Below, piece after piece: positions 26,807 to 32,834 of a DNA stretch of 32,834 nt (positions are counted from its first letter, which is position 1; each line of letters begins with the position of its first letter). The stretch spans positions 1-32,834 of the forward strand of contig NZXG01000004.1 in NCBI GenBank assembly GCA_002701845.1. Reading direction: 5' to 3'. The position numbers and the translations under genes are program-made. The notes beneath the pieces were generated by a model that saw only the letters and a list, made by a program, of their open reading frames with translations, was not told where the DNA came from and did no database searches. The stretch comes from Pseudomonadales bacterium (lineage in GTDB: Bacteria; Pseudomonadota; Gammaproteobacteria; Pseudomonadales; Ketobacteraceae).

Positions 26807-27661
26807 ATGAGAAAGTCCATTGAGACGGAAAACGGCCTCCAGTGCGGAGGCCGTTTTTTGCATTTGTCCCAACCCCAGGTCATGGGGGTATTGAACGTTA
26901 CCCCGGATTCCTTCTCCGATGGTGGCCGCTTTGTGGCGCCGGACCGGGCCCTGCAACAGGCCGCACTCATGGTGGAGCAGGGGGCCGCCCTGGTGGATGT
27001 GGGGGGTGAGTCCACCCGCCCTGGAGCGGCGCCGGTGTCGGAACAGGAGGAACTGGACCGGGTGATTCCGGTGGTGGAGGCCCTGACGGCCCGACTGGAT
27101 GTGATTGTTTCCGTGGATACTAGTAACCCCGTGGTGATGGCAGAGGCGGAGGCCGCCGGCGCCGGACTGATCAATGATGTTCGCGCCCTGCGTCGTCCCG
27201 GCGCCCTGGAGTTTGCCGCCGGCAGCCGGTTGCCGTTGTGTCTGATGCATATGCAGGGGGAGCCCGGCACCATGCAAAGCGATCCCCGCTATCGGGATGT
27301 GGTGACGGATGTGGGCGACTTCCTGCAATCCCGCATGGATGCCGCCCTGGCGGCGAGGGTGGGTCGCCGGCGTCTGCTGTTGGACCCCGGTTTCGGGTTT
27401 GGCAAATCCCTGCAACATAACCTGACTTTGCTGAAACATTTGGACCGGCTGCGGGATCTGGGGTGCCCCCTGCTGGTGGGCATGTCCCGTAAATCCATGA
27501 TTGGGGCTATTCTGAATAAACCGGTGGCGGAGCGGCTGCACGGCAGCGTGGCGGCGGCCCTGTTGGCGGCGACGGCCGGTGCCAGTATCATTCGGGTCCA
27601 TGATGTGGGGCCCACCGTGGATGCACTGAAAATGTGGCAGGCGGTGCAGGCCGCGAGTTAA
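26807..27661 (+). CDS. folP: Dihydropteroate synthase
   Basis: 284 residues from the ATG at 26807, 7 bp after ftsH; no clear ribosome site. Condenses p-aminobenzoate with dihydropterin pyrophosphate in folate synthesis. TIM-barrel signatures are [61 protein letters not shown] and [11 protein letters not shown], with [23 protein letters not shown] near the end. The segment [14 protein letters not shown] before the first motif is family-like, so this start is preferred although the codons for residues 8-17 form an intrinsic-terminator hairpin. Confidence 0.95.
   Translation: MRKSIETENGLQCGGRFLHLSQPQVMGVLNVTPDSFSDGGRFVAPDRALQQAALMVEQGAALVDVGGESTRPGAAPVSEQEELDRVIPVVEALTARLDVIVSVDTSNPVVMAEAEAAGAGLINDVRALRRPGALEFAAGSRLPLCLMHMQGEPGTMQSDPRYRDVVTDVGDFLQSRMDAALAARVGRRRLLLDPGFGFGKSLQHNLTLLKHLDRLRDLGCPLLVGMSRKSMIGAILNKPVAERLHGSVAAALLAATAGASIIRVHDVGPTVDALKMWQAVQAAS
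26829..26859 (+). terminator. Intrinsic terminator hairpin inside the start of folP
   Basis: AAAACGGCCTCC (26829-26840) pairs perfectly with GGAGGCCGTTTT (26846-26857) across the loop AGTGC and ends in TTTTTT (26854-26859). It begins 30 bp after the ftsH stop and is translated within folP ([10 protein letters not shown]). It probably ends part of the ftsH transcripts; ribosomes starting folP would melt it. Confidence 0.75.
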
Positions 27662-27678
27662 CCAGAATGGGGAAAATA

Positions 27679-29022
27679 ATGAACAAACAGTATTTTGGTA
27701 CCGATGGTATTCGCGGCACCGTGGGGCAGGGCGTCATCACCCCGGAGTTTATGCTCAAACTGGGCTGGGCCGCCGGCAAGGTGTTTTCCAGTGGTGAAGG
27801 CCGGCAACGGATTCTGATTGGCAAGGACACCCGCATCTCCGGCTATATGTTTGAGTCGGCCCTGGAGGCGGGGCTGTCCGCCGCCGGGGTGGATGTGATG
27901 CTGCTGGGGCCCATGCCCACCCCCGCCATTGCCTACCTCACCCGGACCTACCGGGCCGCGGCGGGTATCGTCATCAGCGCCTCCCACAACCCGTACTACG
28001 ACAACGGGATCAAGTTTTTCTGCACCGAGGGTAAAAAACTGCCCGACGAGGTGGAGCTGCGGATCGAGCATTACCTGGGCCAGGTCATGGATACCGTGCA
28101 TTCGGACCTGATCGGCAAAACCCGCAAACTGGAGGATGCCCGGGGCCGCTATATCGAATTCTGTAAGAGCACCTTCCCCCGCACCCTGTCCCTGCACGGT
28201 TTGCGCATTGTGGTGGACTGTGCCAATGGGGCCACCTACGCCCCGGGGCCGGCGGTATTTGAGGAGCTGGGGGCGGAGGTGATTCCCATCGGCGTCAGCC
28301 CCAATGGCCTCAATATCAATCTCGGATGCGGTTCCACTGATCCCCAGGCCCTGCAGGAAAAAGTGCGGGAGTTGCGGGCTGACCTGGGTATCGCCTTCGA
28401 TGGCGACGGTGACCGGCTGCTCATGGTGGATAGCCAGGGCGAGCTGGTGGACGGTGATGAACTGCTTTACATCATCGCCCGGGGCCGGCAGCAGAGCGGT
28501 GAGCTTGACGGTGGTGTCGTGGGCACTTTAATGAGCAACTACGGACTGGAGCTGGCCCTGCAGCAGCTGGGAGTGGAGTTCGTGCGGGCCAAGGTGGGCG
28601 ACCGGTACGTGATGGAGCAGCTCACCGAGCGCCGCTGGCAGCTGGGGGGTGAATCCTCCGGGCATATCGTCTGTCTGGACAAAACCACCACTGGGGATGG
28701 CATTGTGTCCGCGCTTCAGGTGCTGACGGTGATGGTGGGGCAGGACAAATCCCTGGATGAACTGCGCGCCGGCATGCGCAAAATGCCGCAAACCATGATC
28801 AATGTAAAACTGCCGGAAAAGCGGGATGTGGTGTCACTGCCCCAGGTTCAGGATGCGGTGCAATCCGTGGAGGCGCATCTGGGCAGCCGGGGCCGGGTGT
28901 TATTGCGGCCCTCCGGTACCGAACCCCTGATCCGGGTGATGGTGGAAGGGGACGATGCCGACGAGGTGGCCGGCTTGTGCCGCCAGATTGCGGCAGAAGT
29001 GGAGGCCGCCATCGGCGCCTGA
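27679..29022 (+). CDS. glmM: Phosphoglucosamine mutase
   Basis: 447 residues from the ATG at 27679 (GGGGA upstream), giving [16 protein letters not shown]. Converts glucosamine-6-phosphate to glucosamine-1-phosphate for peptidoglycan and LPS precursors. Phosphoserine loop [16 protein letters not shown] (Ser102), metal-binding DGDGDRLLM, sugar loop GGESSGHIV, and the C-terminal phosphate loop [17 protein letters not shown]. Full length. It follows folP by 17 bp, the usual folP-glmM pair. Confidence 0.98.
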   Translation: MNKQYFGTDGIRGTVGQGVITPEFMLKLGWAAGKVFSSGEGRQRILIGKDTRISGYMFESALEAGLSAAGVDVMLLGPMPTPAIAYLTRTYRAAAGIVISASHNPYYDNGIKFFCTEGKKLPDEVELRIEHYLGQVMDTVHSDLIGKTRKLEDARGRYIEFCKSTFPRTLSLHGLRIVVDCANGATYAPGPAVFEELGAEVIPIGVSPNGLNINLGCGSTDPQALQEKVRELRADLGIAFDGDGDRLLMVDSQGELVDGDELLYIIARGRQQSGELDGGVVGTLMSNYGLELALQQLGVEFVRAKVGDRYVMEQLTERRWQLGGESSGHIVCLDKTTTGDGIVSALQVLTVMVGQDKSLDELRAGMRKMPQTMINVKLPEKRDVVSLPQVQDAVQSVEAHLGSRGRVLLRPSGTEPLIRVMVEGDDADEVAGLCRQIAAEVEAAIGA

Positions 29023-29095
29023 GCCCCACGCTTTCTTGTATGTTGCCACCTTCTTCGCTACCATTGCGCCCTCACGCAAGAGGAGGCTCAGGGCG

Positions 29096-29848
29096 ATGCG
29101 TACCCCCGTGGTGGCAGGTAACTGGAAGATGAATGGAACCCGCGCTTCGGTGAGCGAGTTACTGGCGGGCGTCAAGCAGGGGCAACCGCCGTCGACGGTG
29201 GAAACCGTGGTCTGCGCACCCTATCCTTATTTACCCCAGGTGGAAGCGGCTTTGGCCGGCAGTGGCATCCGCTGGGGCGCGCAAAACGTCAGTGAGCATG
29301 CGGCCGGCGCCTACACCGGTGAGGTCTCGGTGGCTATGCTGCAGGATTTCGGCTGCAGCCACGTGATTCTGGGCCACTCTGAGCGTCGCAGTCTGTTTGC
29401 TGAGCAGGATCCCGGGATTGCGGAAAAATTCGTGGCGGTCACCGCCGCCGGGCTGACGCCGATTCTCTGTGTGGGGGAGACCCTGGAACAACGGGAGGCG
29501 GGCGCCACCGGCCAGGTGGTGGAACAGCAATTGATGGCCGTGATTCAACGCGCCGGCGTGGCGGCGTTGGCGGGCGCGGTGTTGGCCTACGAGCCGGTCT
29601 GGGCCATTGGCACCGGGCGCACGGCAACGCCGGAGCAGGCCCAGGCAGTGCACGCTGCCCTGCGGGCCCGGGTGGCGCAGGAAGATGCCGCCGTGGCCGC
29701 CAAACTGCCCATACTCTACGGTGGCAGCGTGAAGGCCGATAACGCCGCCGAGCTGTTTGCCTGTGAGGATATCGACGGTGGCCTCATTGGCGGAGCGTCG
29801 CTGAAAGCGGATGATTTTTTACAGATTTGCCGGGCTGCGGCGGCATAA
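29096..29848 (+). CDS. tpiA: Triose-phosphate isomerase
   Basis: 250 residues from the ATG at 29096, with AGGAGG 10 nt upstream, giving MRTPVVAGNWKMNG. Catalytic Lys11 in GNWKMN, His94 in GHSERR, Glu166 in YEPVWAIGTG, and the phosphate loop YGGSVKADN with LIGGASLK. Interconverts dihydroxyacetone phosphate and glyceraldehyde-3-phosphate in glycolysis and gluconeogenesis. Between glmM and secG, the common order in this group. Confidence 0.98.
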   Translation: MRTPVVAGNWKMNGTRASVSELLAGVKQGQPPSTVETVVCAPYPYLPQVEAALAGSGIRWGAQNVSEHAAGAYTGEVSVAMLQDFGCSHVILGHSERRSLFAEQDPGIAEKFVAVTAAGLTPILCVGETLEQREAGATGQVVEQQLMAVIQRAGVAALAGAVLAYEPVWAIGTGRTATPEQAQAVHAALRARVAQEDAAVAAKLPILYGGSVKADNAAELFACEDIDGGLIGGASLKADDFLQICRAAAA

Positions 29849-29881
29849 GCCGGCGGCTTCTGGCTCAAGTGAGACGTTGAA

Positions 29882-30346
29882 ATGGCAATTGATTGGAATG
29901 TGATTTTATTGGTTCTGCTGGTGTGTATCGCCCTGGCAATCATCGGGCTGGTGTTGATTCAGCAGGGCAAGGGTGCGGACGCCGGAGCCTCTTTTGGCGG
30001 TGGTGCCTCGCAAACCGTGTTTGGCAGCGCTGGCTCTGGTAATTTTCTGACCAAGTCCACCTGGTTTCTGGCGGCGACGTTTTTTGTGATTTGCGTGGCG
30101 CTGGCCTACATCGCCCGCAATCAGAGCGGGGCCGGTGACATCGATTTCGCCGAACCCACCGCCACCGAGGTGACAGCCCCGCAGTCTGATGTGCCCCAGT
30201 ATGAGGAAGAGGCCAGCGTCGGAGGTGACGTCCCCAGCGTTCCGGATAGCGCCGGGGAGACGAATTCAGCGCCATCGGATGTGCCGCAGGAGCCCGCGAC
30301 AGCGGCCCCGGAGGACGCTGAGTCGGCGTCAGAGCAGCTGCGATAG
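29882..30346 (+). CDS. secG: Protein-export membrane protein SecG
   Basis: 154 residues. Two membrane helices (about 6-25, ILLVLLVCIALAIIGLVLIQ, and about 58-77) flank the conserved cytoplasmic loop QQGKGADAGASFGGGASQTVFGSAGSGNFL. Part of the SecYEG translocon. The C-terminal 70 residues are an acidic Pro/Ser/Ala/Glu tail without fold, longer than in E. coli. It is 33 bp after tpiA and followed by tRNA-Leu, as in many gammaproteobacteria. Confidence 0.95.
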   Translation: MAIDWNVILLVLLVCIALAIIGLVLIQQGKGADAGASFGGGASQTVFGSAGSGNFLTKSTWFLAATFFVICVALAYIARNQSGAGDIDFAEPTATEVTAPQSDVPQYEEEASVGGDVPSVPDSAGETNSAPSDVPQEPATAAPEDAESASEQLR

Positions 30347-30422
30347 GCGCAGCGCCCGGGTCGGAAGTTTTTGCGTAATTGGCTGGATTACCCTGCCGTA
30401 ATCCGCTAAATTATGCGCCCCT

Positions 30423-30509
30423 GCCGAAGTGGTGAAATTGGTAGACACGCTATCTTGAGGGGGTAGTGGCCTTATGGCCGTGCCGGTTCAAGTCCGGCCT
30501 TCGGCACCA
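30423..30509 (+). tRNA. tRNA-Leu (anticodon GAG)
   Basis: 87 nt with encoded CCA. Acceptor GCCGAAG pairs with CTTCGGC; anticodon stem CTATC/GGTAG with loop TTGAGGG reads GAG; a long variable arm (TGGCCTTATGGCCGTG region) typical of class II leucine tRNA; T-arm CCGGTTCAAGTCCGG. The 3' end is the probable attachment site of the integrase island that follows. Confidence 0.96.
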
Positions 30510-30631
30510 AATTAATGGAGCGCAATGGTTTCAGATGGTTGTAAATGGATAGTAAATAGCTGATTTTATGGTAAAAAGATGCGTTTATGATCCTTCTGCA
30601 ACCGTTGCGCACCACACGTGGTATAAAATAT

Positions 30632-30687
30632 TTTTGTTGGTATATTTCATGGTATGGTGTAAGTTGGTAGCTGAGATACCAACAAAA
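30632..30687. promoter_or_regulatory. Inverted and direct GTTGGTA repeats before the integrase gene
   Basis: TTTTGTTGGTA (30632-30642) and TACCAACAAAA (30677-30687) are a perfect 11-bp inverted repeat, with another GTTGGTA at 30663-30669 between them. The inner pair (30663-30669 with 30677-30683) has 7-bp arms and a 7-bp centre. The array ends 11 bp before the integrase start and could be an operator or integrase arm-binding sites. TATAAAAT at 30622-30629 is a possible -10. Confidence 0.55.
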
Positions 30688-30698
30688 CTTCCACCACC

Positions 30699-31892
30699 AT
30701 GGCAAGATTAAAGGACCAACTCACGGCTGCAGAGGTTAAAACCTGCGCAGCCCCCACCAATAAGTCCGTCAAAATCACTGATGGTGGCGGTCTTTATTTA
30801 CACGTCCATCCGAATGGCAGTAAATACTGGCGTTTGGCATATCGTTATTCCGGCAAGCAGAGAACCCACGCTATAGGTGTATATCCAGCCACTTCATTGA
30901 AAGATGCGCGCGCAGAGCGGGATCGGGTGAAGGGATTGCTAAAGCTGGGGGTAGATCCAAGCCAGGAGAAAAAGAAACTCAAGCTTGAAGGCGCACCTGA
31001 TAACTTATTCCAGGATGTGGCTTTGGAATGGTGGGAAAGTCAGCGTGAACGGTGGTCGGTTAACCATGCTGATCGAGTTAAGCAGTCATTGGAGAAAGAG
31101 ATATTTCCCGCCTTTGGAGCCAAGCAGGTCTCTAATATCGACCCTCAGGAAGTTTTGGCTGCGATAAGGCAAATTGAATCACGTGACGCTTTGGATGTAT
31201 CCAGAAGAGTTCTGCAGCGGTGTTCTGCGGTATTTCAGTACGCGATAATCACCGGCCGGGCGAAGCATAACCCTGCCAGGGAGCTCGCCGGCGTGCTCAA
31301 AGTGCGCAAAGAGCGGCATTTGAAGTCCCTCCCAAGATCAGAGTTGCCAGCGTTCCTGCGTGAATTCAGGAAGTATGACGGGCACTTGATAACTATTTAT
31401 GCATTAAGATTGCTGTTGCTCACTTTCTGTAGGCCTGGTGAAGTGCGGCATGCAAGGTGGGCTGAGTTCGATTTTGAAGCCAATGAATGGCGGATCCCTG
31501 GTAGCCGTATGAAGATGGGAACAGAACATATTGTGCCCCTATCCCGACAAGCTCTTGCCGTGCTTGAAGAGCTGAAGAAGATCACAGGGCAGTACGATCT
31601 GTTATTTCCGGGTGAGCGTTCAAGGGCTAAACCAATTTCTGAGAATACCATGACCTTTGCCTTATACCGGATGGGGTACAAGGATCGCGCCACAGCTCAC
31701 GGTTTTAGGGCGACCGCTTCATCAATTCTCAATGAAGAATCCTTTCATCGTGATGCGGTTGAGCGTCAACTTGCTCACCAGGAACGAAATAAGGTCAGGG
31801 GTGCATACACCCATCATGCCCAGTATCTAGATGAGAGAAAGCGAATGATGCAGTGGTGGGCAGACTATCTGGATAGAATTGAAACGGATTAA
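30699..31892 (+). CDS. Tyrosine recombinase, P4-type integrase
   Basis: 397 residues. N-terminal arm-binding domain (DUF4102 type: KITDGGGLYLHVHPNGSKYW, SLKDARAERD; about 1-95), core-binding SAM-like domain (about 100-195), and catalytic domain with Arg245 in FCRPGEVRHARW, His334 and Arg337 in AHGFRATAS, His360 in QLAHQ, and nucleophile Tyr370 in RGAYTHHAQYLDERKRMMQWWADYL. All catalytic residues are present, so it may be active. No Shine-Dalgarno sequence precedes the ATG (ACTTCCACCACC), which suggests weak translation or a start elsewhere. Catalyses integration at the adjacent tRNA-Leu. Confidence 0.95.
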   Translation: MARLKDQLTAAEVKTCAAPTNKSVKITDGGGLYLHVHPNGSKYWRLAYRYSGKQRTHAIGVYPATSLKDARAERDRVKGLLKLGVDPSQEKKKLKLEGAPDNLFQDVALEWWESQRERWSVNHADRVKQSLEKEIFPAFGAKQVSNIDPQEVLAAIRQIESRDALDVSRRVLQRCSAVFQYAIITGRAKHNPARELAGVLKVRKERHLKSLPRSELPAFLREFRKYDGHLITIYALRLLLLTFCRPGEVRHARWAEFDFEANEWRIPGSRMKMGTEHIVPLSRQALAVLEELKKITGQYDLLFPGERSRAKPISENTMTFALYRMGYKDRATAHGFRATASSILNEESFHRDAVERQLAHQERNKVRGAYTHHAQYLDERKRMMQWWADYLDRIETD

Positions 31893-31897
31893 TGAAC

Positions 31898-31957
31898 GGG
31901 GGCAAAAGTGCGCCAACACCTGAGCCCCCTAACCACAAAAACACCTGGAAGGAGGTG
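31898..31957 (+). promoter_or_regulatory. Leader with two hairpins, one holding the ribosome site of the next gene
   Basis: GGGGGC (31898-31903) can pair with GCCCCC (31924-31929), and CACCT (31942-31946) with AGGTG (31953-31957). The second hairpin contains the GGAGG ribosome site (31951-31955) of the gene at 31963, so folding could restrict its translation. Confidence 0.4.
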
Positions 31958-31962
31958 CAATC

Positions 31963-32187
31963 ATGGCTACAAAGAAAGATAGCATAAATTTTAACCGAAA
32001 CCCTCTAGTTGATGTTAGTTGGCAAGGAACCGTTACAAATTGCCAACAGGTGATACGTTTCGTGTCTTCTGTTAACTATATTGACTTTGGTGAAGAGGAA
32101 GCTGTTGGTTTCTTTCACGTGTTAAATACTGTAAATGATGCATTGCAATATGCATCCGAACAACAGGGGGGGCGCAGAAATGGATAA
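31963..32187 (+). CDS. Hypothetical small island protein
   Basis: 74 residues, start supported by GGAGG 7 nt upstream. I do not recognise a family. It is soluble, with a basic N-terminus (MATKKDSINFNRNP), a central VIRFVSSVNYIDFGEEEAVGFF stretch and a helical end rich in Gln/Asn. The stop overlaps the start of the next gene, implying a translationally coupled pair. Small genes in this position after an integrase are often of prophage or satellite origin; nothing here shows its role. Confidence 0.6.
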   Translation: MATKKDSINFNRNPLVDVSWQGTVTNCQQVIRFVSSVNYIDFGEEEAVGFFHVLNTVNDALQYASEQQGGRRNG

Positions 32188-32428
32188 AATGGCCGCCTTG
32201 CTCCGCGAATTAACAGAAATCCAACTAAACATTCATGCGCTAACATATGAGTTGGTTGATTTGTTAGCCGACGACCCTCAGGCAGTTAATAAGTCGACAA
32301 CTATCAGACATCTTGCTTCTCTGGGTGGGTTGTTGACCGATAGATGCCGAGACCAGTGCGGTTCCGATACCTACTACGAAGAATTAACAGATTGGATTTT
32401 ACCTCCTGCACTCCGATCTGCAGGTTGA
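32180..32428 (+). CDS. Hypothetical small island protein, coupled to the preceding gene
   Basis: 82 residues from the ATG at 32180, which overlaps the previous stop by 8 nt and has GGGGGG upstream. The N-terminal half is helical and amphipathic (MDKMAALLRELTEIQLNIHALTYELVDLLADD), then LASLGGLLTDRCRDQCG with two Cys. No family is recognised. A 6-bp hairpin (CCTGCA/TGCAGG, 32404-32423) lies at its end and an intrinsic terminator follows 10 bp after the stop, so it ends the small operon. Confidence 0.6.
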   Translation: MDKMAALLRELTEIQLNIHALTYELVDLLADDPQAVNKSTTIRHLASLGGLLTDRCRDQCGSDTYYEELTDWILPPALRSAG

Positions 32429-32437
32429 GAATCAAAT

Positions 32438-32461
32438 GGCGCCCCGATGGGCGCCTTTTTT
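32438..32461 (+). terminator. Intrinsic terminator after the two-gene island operon
   Basis: GGCGCCC (32438-32444) / GGGCGCC (32449-32455), loop CGAT, followed by TTTTTT. It separates the gene pair from the DUF4224-like gene and makes any start upstream of 32462 unlikely for the latter. Confidence 0.85.
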
Positions 32462-32474
32462 ATTTGAGGCCCTT

Positions 32475-32708
32475 ATGGTTGAAGGAATCATTTTGACTCA
32501 GGATGAAATTAGAAATATCACAGGTTTAAAGCGTTATACCGCCCAGGCCAGACAGCTGGCTCGAATGGGTATTGAGTGCAAGCAGAATGCGATCGGGGAA
32601 CTCATCGTTAGCCGTGCCCACTTTGAGCAGGTAATGGGAGTTAACTCTCGCGCTAATAGAAGGTCAGAAGTGAAATTGAACCTGGATTTTTTCGATGAAA
32701 AAAAGTAA
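32475..32708 (+). CDS. DUF4224-like small protein
   Basis: 77 residues from the ATG at 32475 (TGAGG upstream; an ATG at 32436 lies inside the terminator and is rejected). The N-terminal half LTQDEIRNITGLKRYTAQARQLARMGI and the later ELIVSRAHFEQVMG match the DUF4224 layout, a helix-turn-helix-like domain common in small prophage genes near integrases, possibly DNA-binding. The tail is basic and acidic (SEVKLNLDFFDEKK). The stop lies 33 bp before the second IS21 end. Confidence 0.65.
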   Translation: MVEGIILTQDEIRNITGLKRYTAQARQLARMGIECKQNAIGELIVSRAHFEQVMGVNSRANRRSEVKLNLDFFDEKK

Positions 32709-32741
32709 GCCGCTAAGTCATTACTCGCTTTATCTTGAAGC

Positions 32742-32834
32742 TGCATATTCCGGCCCAATTTGATCACCCATTCTGGTTTTACTTGATCACCCGTTCTGAA
32801 CTTACTTGATCGGCCATTCTGGTTTTTTTTGATC
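32742..32834. mobile_element. IS21-family insertion sequence, one end (continues beyond the window)
   Basis: The tip TGCATATTCCGGCCC starts at 32742. Inner units of the type TGATCACCCATTCTGG start at 32761, 32784 and 32807, and the next begins at 32830, exactly 23 bp apart. The tip-to-first-unit distance is 19 bp, as in the element ending at 1381, but the inner unit differs (TGATC versus TGAAC), so this is a related, distinct element. Which end it is cannot be told. Confidence 0.8.

Larger units (their letters stand above)
30510..32741 (+). mobile_element. Left (integrase) end of an integrative element at tRNA-Leu
   Basis: A P4-type integrase gene lies 189 bp from the tRNA 3' end and points away from it, followed by three small genes of phage or island type, with AT-richer base composition than the housekeeping DNA. 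The tRNA 3' end would be attL. No second copy of it appears before the window ends, and the element is interrupted by an IS21 end at 32742. Confidence 0.75.

Overview
The window is a GC-rich gammaproteobacterial chromosome segment. The ssrA tag ANDDNYALAA, the ssrA-smpB / rnfH-bamE-fur-recN / hrcA-grpE-dnaK-dnaJ / carAB-greA / yhbY-rlmE-ftsH-folP-glmM-tpiA-secG-tRNA-Leu order, and BaeSR/Spy-like proteins all fit the Pseudomonadales/Oceanospirillales. An Alcanivorax- or Marinobacter-like marine lineage is my guess, not something the sequence proves.

Layout. (1) 1-1381: the istA-side end of an IS21-family insertion sequence, with a truncated istA. (2) 1337-3154: two AT-richer genes of foreign character on the minus strand, a PD-(D/E)XK-like protein cut at its 3' end by the IS and a nucleoid-associated (NdpA/YejK-family) protein. 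They sit directly downstream of ssrA, a common island site, and look like a disrupted two-gene defence module (GAPS4-like by recollection). (3) 3311-8836: ssrA and smpB (trans-translation), a sodium:neurotransmitter symporter homologue, rnfH, bamE, fur and recN. (4) 8965-14059: the HrcA/GrpE/DnaK/DnaJ chaperone cluster, with sigma-32-type promoters visible before grpE and dnaK. (5) 14060-14638: a gene-free stretch with two long hairpin cassettes that share a 56-nt core. (6) 14639-21023: dapB, carA (with an attenuator-like leader), carB, greA and a small membrane protein. (7) 21100-23563: a baeS-baeR-spy-like envelope-stress operon on the minus strand. (8) 23669-30346: yhbY, rlmE, ftsH, folP, glmM, tpiA, secG. 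(9) 30423-32741: tRNA-Leu(GAG) followed by a P4-type integrase and three small genes, the attL end of an integrative element, interrupted at 32742 by a second IS21-family end.

Most of the window is conserved housekeeping DNA. The accessory interest is at the two edges: the IS-truncated nuclease/NdpA pair next to ssrA, and the tRNA-Leu island. In both places an IS21-type end with the same 19+23+23 bp repeat spacing has landed. Regulatory points of interest are the carA leader peptide plus terminator, an intrinsic terminator buried in the first codons of folP, a sequence motif shared by baeS and spy, and the covarying hairpin pair after dnaJ.
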